A stretch of DNA of 42,795 nucleotides from Kiritimatiellia bacterium (GTDB lineage: Bacteria > Verrucomicrobiota > Kiritimatiellia > RFP12 > UBA1067). The stretch is taken from contig JAGAEL010000039.1 of the NCBI GenBank assembly GCA_017613085.1, positions 1 through 42,795 of the forward strand, in the 5' to 3' direction. The notes under the pieces are model-generated. The model had not been told where the DNA came from. It saw nothing but the letters and a program-made list of their open reading frames with translations, and did no database searches. A program made the position numbers and the translations under genes. Of this stretch, positions 1 to 6,203 are shown one piece after another; the stretch's first letter is position 1; every line of letters begins with the position of its first letter.

Positions 1-1
1 C

Positions 2-337
2 TACGCGGGCGCGGTGTACGGAACTACGGAGGGGCGGCCGCACGAGCTTTCCTACGCGCGCTGCCTGAAGTTCCTCCTGCAGGGGCAGGGGTTCCGCGTG
101 GAGCAGGAGGTGTCGCACGCGGGCGGGCGCACGGACATCGTCGCCGACCACCCCTGCGGCACGTACATCTTCGAGCTGAAGGTGGACAAGCCGCCGAAGG
201 TGGCGATGTCGCAGGCGCGGCGGAAGAAGTACGCGGCGCCGTACCGCGCCTCCGGCAAGCCGGTCTGGGCGGTCGGGCTTTCCTTCAACGGCAGGACGCG
301 CCAGTTCAAGGGCGGTGTCGCCGAGGTGGTAAAATGA
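2..337 (+). CDS. PD-(D/E)XK nuclease-like protein, C-terminal part (5' end outside window)
   Basis: The reading frame is open from the first complete codon, so the gene is cut by the window edge and only about 111 C-terminal residues are seen. They contain the PD-(D/E)XK nuclease core: a GRTDIV strand supplying the Asp, then FELKVDK supplying the E-x-K pair. After that comes a helix rich in Q, R, K and Y and the strand VWAVGLSFNG. This order matches the C-terminal nuclease domain of the common AAA-ATPase-like/DUF1703 proteins (PF09820 plus PF08011), whose ATPase half would lie upstream. Substrates of that family are not established. It stops with TGA just before the promoter of the aldolase gene and is probably a separate transcript. 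Confidence 0.7.
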   Translation, partial: YAGAVYGTTEGRPHELSYARCLKFLLQGQGFRVEQEVSHAGGRTDIVADHPCGTYIFELKVDKPPKVAMSQARRKKYAAPYRASGKPVWAVGLSFNGRTRQFKGGVAEVVK

Positions 338-352
338 GGTGTTTCTTTATGC

Positions 353-381
353 TGGACAAGTGTCCGTAGCCCGTGTAGAAT
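353..381 (+). promoter_or_regulatory. sigma70-type promoter of the aldolase gene
   Basis: TGGACA (353-358), a 17-nt spacer and TAGAAT (376-381) each match the sigma70 consensus at five of six positions. The most upstream in-frame ATG of the next gene (380) lies inside the -10 box, so translation should begin further downstream. The expected transcription start is near 388. Confidence 0.65.
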
Positions 382-424
382 GGCGCCTGTTTCTATGCAC
401 AAGAACAGAAAGAATGTGTCAGGT

Positions 425-1399
425 ATGAAAGAGCTGAAAAATCTGATGGGTTTCCGCGAATCGATTCGCGTCGTGGACGCGACGTTGCGCGACGGCGGAC
501 TCGTGAATGAGTTCCGTTTTTCCGATGAATTCGTCCGGGCGTTGTACCAGACGAACCTCCGCGCCGGCGTGGACTATATGGAGGTCGGGTACAAGGCGGA
601 CCGCGACATTTTCGATGTGGAACAGTACGGGAAATGGAAGTTCTGCGATGACGATGAAGTACGCAAGGTGCTCGACCCGCGCGACGACCGTTTGAAGTTG
701 GCGGTCATGGCGGATGTCGGGCGGTGCAATTTCCGGCGGGACATCCGTCCGAAGGATGAGTCCCCCTTCGATCTTATCCGCGTGGCGACCTACGCGCACC
801 AGATCCCCGGTGCGGTGGAGATGGTGGAGGATGCCAAGGAGAAGGGGTACGAAGTGACCTGTAACCTTATGGCGATTTCGGCGGCGCAGGAAAGCGACGT
901 CCGTGTCGCGCTGGAGATGCTGTGCCGGACGCCGGTGGACACGCTGTACATCGTTGACAGTTTCGGCGCGCTCTTCCCCGAGCAGATCGCGCGAATCGCC
1001 GAGTTATACATGGAGTTCGCGGAGAAATACGGGAAAAAGATCGGGATCCACGCCCACAACAACCTCCAGCTCGCTTTCGCGAACACCATCGAGGCCATCG
1101 GCGACGGCGTTGACTGGGCGGACGCGACCTATGCGGGCATGGGGCGGGGCGCGGGCAACTGCCCGATGGAGAATCTGCTGGGGTTCCTCCGTAACCCGAA
1201 GTACGAGTTCTATCCCGCCCTCCAGTTCTGCTCCAGCCAGATGCTCAAGCTGAAGGAAGACGGCGTGAAGTGGGGATACGACTGGCAGTACCTTGCGACG
1301 GGGCTTCAGAATGAACATCCCCGTTCCGCCATCGCCTTCACGAAAGCCGACCGCAGGGACTACCTTGAATTCTACCGGGAACTGGTCGTACACGATTGA
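425..1399 (+). CDS. HMGL-like aldolase (aldolase catalytic domain protein)
   Basis: A 324-residue protein of the DRE-TIM metallolyase superfamily (HMG-CoA lyase / 4-hydroxy-2-oxovalerate aldolase / isopropylmalate synthase type). The N-terminus has VDATLRDGG, the divalent-metal and catalytic loop of that fold. HAHNN in the second half supplies the paired metal-binding histidines, and GMGRGAGN follows. These enzymes make or break C-C bonds next to a carboxylate in the cytoplasm; the exact substrate cannot be told. The start is set at 425 because the upstream ATG at 380 overlaps the promoter -10 and the ATG at 395 would be almost leaderless. The Shine-Dalgarno sequence is weak, so 395 remains possible. 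The gene stands alone between its own promoter and the tRNA promoter. Confidence 0.8.
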   Translation: MKELKNLMGFRESIRVVDATLRDGGLVNEFRFSDEFVRALYQTNLRAGVDYMEVGYKADRDIFDVEQYGKWKFCDDDEVRKVLDPRDDRLKLAVMADVGRCNFRRDIRPKDESPFDLIRVATYAHQIPGAVEMVEDAKEKGYEVTCNLMAISAAQESDVRVALEMLCRTPVDTLYIVDSFGALFPEQIARIAELYMEFAEKYGKKIGIHAHNNLQLAFANTIEAIGDGVDWADATYAGMGRGAGNCPMENLLGFLRNPKYEFYPALQFCSSQMLKLKEDGVKWGYDWQYLATGLQNEHPRSAIAFTKADRRDYLEFYRELVVHD

Positions 1400-1408
1400 A
1401 AATTTCCG

Positions 1409-1437
1409 TTGACACGGGTGACGGGTTCTGGTATACT
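1409..1437 (+). promoter_or_regulatory. strong promoter of tRNA-Val
   Basis: A perfect TTGACA (1409-1414), a 17-nt spacer and TATACT (1432-1437). Transcription would begin near 1444, about 14 nt before the mature tRNA 5' end. This is the best promoter match in the window. Confidence 0.85.
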
Positions 1438-1457
1438 GCCGCCCGTTTTCACCGCAC

Positions 1458-1534
1458 GGGGGATTAGCTCAGTTGGTTAGAGCACTTGCTTGACATGCAA
1501 GGGGTCGGTGGTTCGAGTCCACTATCTCCCACCA
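1458..1534 (+). tRNA. tRNA-Val, anticodon GAC
   Basis: The cloverleaf can be built by eye. The acceptor stem is 1458-1464 with 1524-1530 (one G-U). The anticodon stem 1485-1489/1497-1501 encloses a loop with GAC at 1492-1494. The T stem 1507-1511/1519-1523 encloses TTCGAGT. Discriminator A is 1531 and the CCA end is encoded at 1532-1534. The tRNA reads GUC and GUU valine codons. Confidence 0.95.
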
Positions 1535-1539
1535 TTCGG

Positions 1540-1588
1540 AAATGCGTCTCACCCAGTCAGAAACGGGAGGGGCGCATTTCGCGTTTTT
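1540..1588 (+). terminator. probable intrinsic terminator after tRNA-Val
   Basis: AAATGCG (1540-1546) pairs with CGCATTT (1573-1579) across a long loop that can pair further as CTC with GAG, and five T residues follow at 1584-1588. The position directly after the tRNA supports this; the long loop lowers confidence. Confidence 0.5.
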
Positions 1589-1589
1589 A

Positions 1590-1745
1590 TGTCGAGGGAG
1601 GGACGCGCTTCGTCGCGTCCGTTCCCATGCGGCGCGTGGGGACACGCGCCCTCCCGCACGACAGCCGACAGCCGACAGCCGACAGGCGCCATCCGGTCGC
1701 GACGGGACGCGACCCTCCCGCTCTTTTCTCTGCGTGAGATCATTT
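1590..1745. repeat. modular palindromic repeat, copy A (inverted relative to copies at 8.6 and 42.5 kb)
   Basis: A non-coding GC-rich block. In order it has an imperfect inverted segment of GGGAGGGACGCG type, a perfect hairpin with GGCGCGTG (1631-1638) pairing CACGCGCC (1643-1650) over loop GGGA, a 7-nt tandem GCCGACA repeated three times, and a GTCGCGAC/GGGACGCGACC segment. It ends in a boundary that, on the minus strand, reads ATCTCACGC-AGAG. The same boundary and modules recur at 8571-8778 and 42391-42640. Together with the AT-richer stretch 1746-1910, this fills the gap before the small lipoprotein, and I see no gene in it. Confidence 0.8.
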
Positions 1746-1910
1746 TCCCGTCGCGTCCGGAACGTGAAAACGCCAACAAGGGACAACACACAATTATACG
1801 ATTCGCGTTGCTTTCGCCAAAGTTTAACCTTGTACGCGGAGGGGAATTGTGGTACGGTTTGCGTGTTGTGCTTTCCGTGTTGCGTAGTCGTCAACGTGAA
1901 AGGAGAAGAC

Positions 1911-2045
1911 ATGAAAACACAGTTGCTTCTGGTCGTCATCGGTCTGGTTCTGCTTGTTTGCGCGGGATGCGTCAGTAATCCCGAAGTCGGACAAGTGCTT
2001 TCCGGGGTCTTTACGGGTATCGGGGCGGGCTTGTCGGGGTTATGA
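1911..2045 (+). CDS. small lipoprotein, 44 residues
   Basis: A tiny protein made of a Lys start (MKTQ), a hydrophobic stretch LLLVVIGLVLLV and a cysteine in VCAGC, a slightly imperfect lipobox. A short Gly-rich tail without charge clusters follows. After processing at Cys20 the mature peptide would be about 25 residues, so it resembles entericidin-type or other small envelope lipoproteins. Evidence for coding is the AAAGGAG Shine-Dalgarno about 6 nt before the ATG and the signal peptide itself. A weak promoter (TTGTAC 1830-1835, 17 nt, TACGGT 1853-1858) is possible. It lies 68 nt upstream of the efflux operon and may be cotranscribed. Function unknown. Confidence 0.65.
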   Translation: MKTQLLLVVIGLVLLVCAGCVSNPEVGQVLSGVFTGIGAGLSGL

Positions 2046-2062
2046 CCCGCACTGGAGAAAAG

Positions 2063-2106
2063 CTTTGCCCGGTAGGGCGTTAACTGGCATCGAGAGGGCA
2101 AAGGGG
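2063..2106 (+). promoter_or_regulatory. hairpin that would occlude the macA-like ribosome binding site
   Basis: CTTTGCCC (2063-2070) is the perfect complement of GGGCAAAG (2096-2103). The right arm contains the start of AAAGGGG (2100-2106), the apparent Shine-Dalgarno of the gene starting at 2114. If formed in RNA, the 8-bp stem with a 25-nt loop would mask the ribosome binding site. There is no T-run, so it is not an ordinary terminator. Confidence 0.35.
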
Positions 2107-2113
2107 TACGGTT

Positions 2114-3325
2114 ATGAAAAAATTTTTGATTACGCTCGTTTTGTTGGCGGCCGCCGGGGGCGGCGCCTGGTATTGGCTTCAGCGGTCCAAGGGGCAGGCC
2201 GTTCCGGTCGCCCGCTTCCGCACGGAGGAGATCGCGAAGGGGAGCCTGGTCCAGGATGTGACGGCGACGGGGACGATCGCGCCGATCAAGGAGGTCGAGG
2301 TCGGCACCCAGGTCAACGGACCGATCCTCCACCTCTATGCCGATTTCAACTCGGTCGTGTCGAACGGCCAGGTTATCGCCGAGATCGACCCCGCCGTCTA
2401 CAACGCCGCCTACACGAAGGCGAAGGCGCAGTTGCGCTCGAACGAGGCGAACGTCGAGAACATCAAGGTGAAACTGGCGTTGGCGGAGAAGACGCTCCGG
2501 CGCAACCAGGAGCTTTCCAAGAAGCAGATGGTCGCGCAGTCCACGCTCGATAACGCGGAGGCGGAGGTCGGTTCCCTCAAGGCGCAGCTCAAGGTTGCGG
2601 AGGCGACGGTCGAACAGAGCCGTGCGAGCGCGTCCGAGGCGGAGACCAATCTCGGCTACTGCACCATCCGCTCTCCCGTCAACGGCGTGGTCATCTCCCG
2701 CGACGTGGACGAGGGGCAGACGGTCGTCTCCTCCATGTCCGCGCAGAAGCTCTTCACGATCGCGGTGGATCTGAAACGCATCCAGGTGGAGGCGAGCGTC
2801 CCCGAGGCGGATGTCGGCATGGTGAAGCTCAACCAGGTCGTGACGTTCACGGTGGACGCCTATCGCACGACGTTCAAAGGCACGGTGAAGCAGATCCGCC
2901 TGGCGTCGACGACGACCAGCAACGTCGTCACCTATCCCGTCATCATCGAGGCGGACAACCCCGACGAGAAGCTGTTCCCCGGCATGACCGCGAACATCTC
3001 CATCAAGGTGGCGGAGGCGAAGGACGCGGTGGTGATCCCCGCCTCGGCCCTCCGTTTCACGCCCGCCGGCTTTACGAGCGACATCAAGGGGCGCAAAATC
3101 TGGCTGCTCGGCGAGGACGGTATGCCGGAAGCGGTCGGGGTCCGCGTCGGCATCACAGACGGGACGCATTACGCCGTCCGTGAAGGGGGAGAGGAACTGC
3201 TCGGTCGCAAGGTCGTCACCGGCATGATGGCGGCGAAGAAAATCGACAACGAGACGAAAAACCCGTTCATGCCGCAGCGCCCGAATTCGGGTAAAAAGAA
3301 CAGCGGGCCGCCGCCGCGTATGTAG
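2114..3325 (+). CDS. MacA-like periplasmic adaptor of an ABC/RND-type efflux system
   Basis: A 403-residue HlyD/MacA-family membrane fusion protein. The N-terminus (residues 3-22) is one membrane anchor. Then come a split lipoyl domain beginning at VEVGTQVNGPI and ending at YCTIRSPVNGVV, a long alpha-helical hairpin between them (about residues 95-180, rich in A, E, K and Q), and beta-barrel and membrane-proximal domains with PGMTANISIKV. Such adaptors bridge an inner-membrane transporter to an outer-membrane TolC-type channel; no TolC gene is in view. The next two genes encode the matching ATPase and permease, 13 nt and then a TGATG overlap apart, so this is one operon. The C-terminus is Lys/Pro-rich. 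Confidence 0.9.
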   Translation: MKKFLITLVLLAAAGGGAWYWLQRSKGQAVPVARFRTEEIAKGSLVQDVTATGTIAPIKEVEVGTQVNGPILHLYADFNSVVSNGQVIAEIDPAVYNAAYTKAKAQLRSNEANVENIKVKLALAEKTLRRNQELSKKQMVAQSTLDNAEAEVGSLKAQLKVAEATVEQSRASASEAETNLGYCTIRSPVNGVVISRDVDEGQTVVSSMSAQKLFTIAVDLKRIQVEASVPEADVGMVKLNQVVTFTVDAYRTTFKGTVKQIRLASTTTSNVVTYPVIIEADNPDEKLFPGMTANISIKVAEAKDAVVIPASALRFTPAGFTSDIKGRKIWLLGEDGMPEAVGVRVGITDGTHYAVREGGEELLGRKVVTGMMAAKKIDNETKNPFMPQRPNSGKKNSGPPPRM

Positions 3326-3338
3326 GGAAACACGCGCC

Positions 3339-4049
3339 ATGCTGATCGAAGTCAAAGATTTGGTGAAGTCCTACAAGGTCGGGGATATGGAGACCCACGC
3401 CTTGGACGGGGTTTCGCTCACAATCGATTACGGCGAGTTTGTCGCGATCATGGGGGCTTCCGGGTCCGGCAAAAGCACGCTTCTGAACATCCTCGGCTGC
3501 CTCGACGTTCCCACATCCGGCTCCTACCTGCTGGACGGTGTCCAGGTGAGCGGTATGTCGCGGAGCGAACTCGCGCACATCCGGAACCGCAAGCTGGGGT
3601 TCGTATTCCAGAGCTTCAACCTCCTCGCCCGCACGAGCGCCCTCGAAAACGTCGAACTCCCGACGTTCTACTACAAGGGGTTCCCCTCCGGCGAACGTCG
3701 TGCGCGGGCGACGAAACTGCTGGAGCGCGTCGGCCTCGGTTCGCGCATCATGAACACGCCGGGACAGCTTTCCGGCGGACAGCAGCAGCGCGTCGCCATC
3801 GCCCGCGCGCTCATGTGTTCCCCCCCCGTCCTCTTCGCCGACGAACCGACGGGAAACCTCGATACGAAGTCGAGCGTCGATATCATGAAGCTCTTCACGG
3901 AGCTGAACGAGGAGGGAATCACCATCGTCATGGTGACGCATGAAAACGACATCGCCCGCTACGCCAAGCGGCAGATCGTCGTGCGCGACGGGAAGATCAT
4001 TCATGGCGCGCGGTTCGAATCGGCGGATGATCCGGAGGCGCATACCTGA
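3339..4049 (+). CDS. MacB/LolD-type ABC transporter ATP-binding protein
   Basis: A 236-residue ABC ATPase. Walker A GASGSGKS is at 39-46, the Q-loop is FVFQSFNLL, the signature LSGGQ is at 144-148, Walker B VLFADEP at 164-170, and the H-loop is VMVTHE. The length and the set of motifs are those of the stand-alone ATPase of MacAB/LolCDE-type exporters, which drive periplasmic substrate extrusion rather than import. It sits between the adaptor and the permease. The stop overlaps the permease start (TGATG, 4047-4051), which indicates translational coupling. The ATPase is intact although its permease partner is interrupted. Confidence 0.93.
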   Translation: MLIEVKDLVKSYKVGDMETHALDGVSLTIDYGEFVAIMGASGSGKSTLLNILGCLDVPTSGSYLLDGVQVSGMSRSELAHIRNRKLGFVFQSFNLLARTSALENVELPTFYYKGFPSGERRARATKLLERVGLGSRIMNTPGQLSGGQQQRVAIARALMCSPPVLFADEPTGNLDTKSSVDIMKLFTELNEEGITIVMVTHENDIARYAKRQIVVRDGKIIHGARFESADDPEAHT

Positions 4050-5275
4050 TGAACTTCGTCATGATTTTGAAAGTCGCCCTGCGGGCCATCTGGCGGAACA
4101 AGACGCGGTCGCTGCTGACCGCGCTGGGCATCATTGTCGGTATCGCGGCCGTGATCGCGGTCGTCGCGATCGGGCAGGGCGCCTCCACCATGATGGTCAA
4201 GCAGATCAACAGCATGGGCAACAACCTGGTGATGGTCTTCCCCGCGAGCCGCAACCAGGGCGGCGTCCGCACGGGGGCCGGCGGCGCCCAGACGTTGACG
4301 GCGGAGGACGCCGAGGCCATCAAGCGCGAGATATCGCATTACGTCAGCAGCGTCACGCCGATCGTCCGCGCAGCCGGACAGGTCATCTATCAGGAGAACA
4401 ACTGGTCCACCTCCGTGCAGGGGTGTTCCGTCGATTTCATCGATGTCCGTAACTGGCAGCTCGCGCAGGGTATCTTTTTCGACAAGTCGCAGGAACGCAT
4501 GGGCAAGCGCGTCTGTATCCTGGGGAAGACCGTGGCGGACAACCTTTTCGGCGACCAGGATCCCGTCGGCAAGAGCATCCGCATCAAGAACATGCCGTTC
4601 AAAGTCCTGGGCGTCATGGAAAAGAAGGGGAGTAACAATTTCGGGCAGGATCAGGACGACATCATCCTGACCCCCTACACGACGGTCAAGCGCGTACTCC
4701 AGAAATCCATCTTCAACAACGTCAACATGATCTTCGTCAGCCTCTACAGCCTGGACGACACCGAGGCGGCGAAATAGGGCATTGCCGCGCTCCTGCGCCA
4801 GCGGCATAGGCTGGGGCCGCGCGCGGAGGAGGACTTCAACCTCCGCGACATGGCGGAGATCTCGCAGACCATCGGTTCGGTCTCCAGCATGATGACCATC
4901 CTGTTGACGACCGTGGCGGCGATCTCGCTGCTGGTCGGCGGTATCGGCATTATGAACATCATGCTCGTTTCGGTGACGGAGCGTACGCGCGAAATCGGCC
5001 TCCGTATGGCGATCGGTGCGACCCCCGCCGACATCTTGATGCAGTTCATCGCGGAGTCGATCCTGCTTTCCACGGTCGGCGGGTTGATCGGCGTGATTTT
5101 CGGGGTTACGGGGGCGGAAATCGTCGGGAACATCCAGCACTGGCCGATCTTGATTACGACCTCTTCCATCGTGGTCTCCTTCCTGTTCAGCGCGTTGGTC
5201 GGCGTGTTCTTCGGTTTCTATCCGGCGCTCCGCGCCTCCCGCTTGAATCCGATCGACTGCCTCCGGTACGAGTAA
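4049..5275 (+). pseudogene. MacB-type ABC permease interrupted by one in-frame TAG (4775-4777)
   Basis: Read through the stop, this is a normal 408-codon MacB/FtsX-type permease. TM1 is near LLTALGIIVGIAAVIAV, followed by a periplasmic MacB_PCD domain. After the stop come GIAALLRQRHR, three further membrane segments and the FtsX hallmark TREIGLRMAIGA, ending PALRASRLNPIDCLRYE. The frame is unchanged on both sides (a codon starting at 4049, 4775 and 4850 is in the same phase), so only one codon is wrong. The stop removes TMs 2-4, so a truncated product should not work. ATG 4850 could restart a C-terminal half, but its GGAGGAGG lies about 17 nt away. Sequencing error, a recent nonsense mutation or readthrough are the options. 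Nothing else in the gene looks decayed. Confidence 0.85.
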
Positions 5276-5290
5276 TTCTTAGTTCGTGGC

Positions 5291-6163
5291 ATGAAAATGA
5301 AAATCGCATACCTCGCCGCCTTTCTCCTCCCGTTTGCGACTCCGGCCGCGGAGAACCATGCGGATTCTGTCGTGAAGGAAATCCTGTCCGCCGTCGCGGC
5401 GGTCAAGGCCGCCGTCCCCGACGCCGTGCCGATGGCGTTCTGGGATTTCGACGGGACGATCATCAAGGGAGATGTCACGGAAGGGCTTGAGGAAAACGGG
5501 GAACAACGTTTCAAAGGGCTTGTCGAGGAGACAACCTACGCCGGCCTCTGTTCCGTGTACAAAGGACGGGACGGGTGGTGGCAGTACAGCAAACGGGACT
5601 ATCCGCGTATGAACGAAATCGGACGCTGGCTGGCCTGGCCGTACAACGCGCAGTTGTTCGAGGGGCTTACGGTGGCGTCGCTCGACGCCTTCTGTGCGGA
5701 GAAATTCAAGTCGGTGTTCCGTAAGTGGTATTTCGTCTCTTCGCTCGCGATGCTGGACGCTCTGGAAAAGGCGGGGGTTGAAAACCACATTGTCTCGGCG
5801 AGTCCGGAACTGTTCGTGCGGAACGCGGCGGAGACGCTGGGGCTGCCGCGTTCGCGTTTCAACGGAATCCGGGTCGCGGAACACGGCGGCCGGTTCACGA
5901 CGCAGCTGGAGTACCCGATCCCGTACGCCGAGGGAAAGGTCGAAATCGTCCGACGGGTTCTCCTCTCCCGTCCGCACGGAATCGCCGTGGCGGGCTTCGG
6001 CAACAGCTATTCCACGGACGGCGCGTTTCTGTGTTACATCGTTTCGCAGCCTCTTCCCGGCGGTGCGCGCGGCACGGCGCTGATGATCAACGGCGGAAAG
6101 CCGAAGCCGGGATTCGAAGGTCTTTTCCGTTGCGTGGAACAGACCGACACCGCCGGACGGTAG
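5291..6163 (+). CDS. secreted HAD-superfamily phosphatase (phosphoserine-phosphatase-like)
   Basis: A 290-residue protein with an N-terminal signal peptide (KIAYLAAFLLPFATPAAA-like, cleavage near residue 20), so it is probably periplasmic. HAD motif I is FWDFDGT with the nucleophile and acid aspartates. Motif II is the Ser in VSASPELF, the motif III Lys is in YAEGKVEIV, and motif IV is AGFGNSYSTDGAFL. The usual first acidic residue of motif IV (GDS) is Asn here (GNS), while the following Asp is kept. A helical cap domain lies between motifs I and II. Family members hydrolyse small phosphomonoesters; the substrate is unknown. It starts 15 nt after the permease stop and may be the end of the same transcript. 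ATG 5297 is an alternative start. Confidence 0.75.
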   Translation: MKMKIAYLAAFLLPFATPAAENHADSVVKEILSAVAAVKAAVPDAVPMAFWDFDGTIIKGDVTEGLEENGEQRFKGLVEETTYAGLCSVYKGRDGWWQYSKRDYPRMNEIGRWLAWPYNAQLFEGLTVASLDAFCAEKFKSVFRKWYFVSSLAMLDALEKAGVENHIVSASPELFVRNAAETLGLPRSRFNGIRVAEHGGRFTTQLEYPIPYAEGKVEIVRRVLLSRPHGIAVAGFGNSYSTDGAFLCYIVSQPLPGGARGTALMINGGKPKPGFEGLFRCVEQTDTAGR

Positions 6164-6203
6164 TTCCCGTTTGTGCCGCAAGGGTGTCAGGAAGGAAGCG
6201 TTT

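Noticed and set aside
1669-1690. CRISPR array candidate in the GCCGACA tandem
   Set aside because: The unit is 7 nt with no spacers and no cas genes nearby.
1469-3355. A 628-codon open frame on the minus strand across the repeat, the small lipoprotein and the macA-like gene
   Set aside because: Arg/Asp/Leu-rich antisense shadow typical of GC-rich genes; no start signal and no recognisable domain, while the plus strand has clear families.
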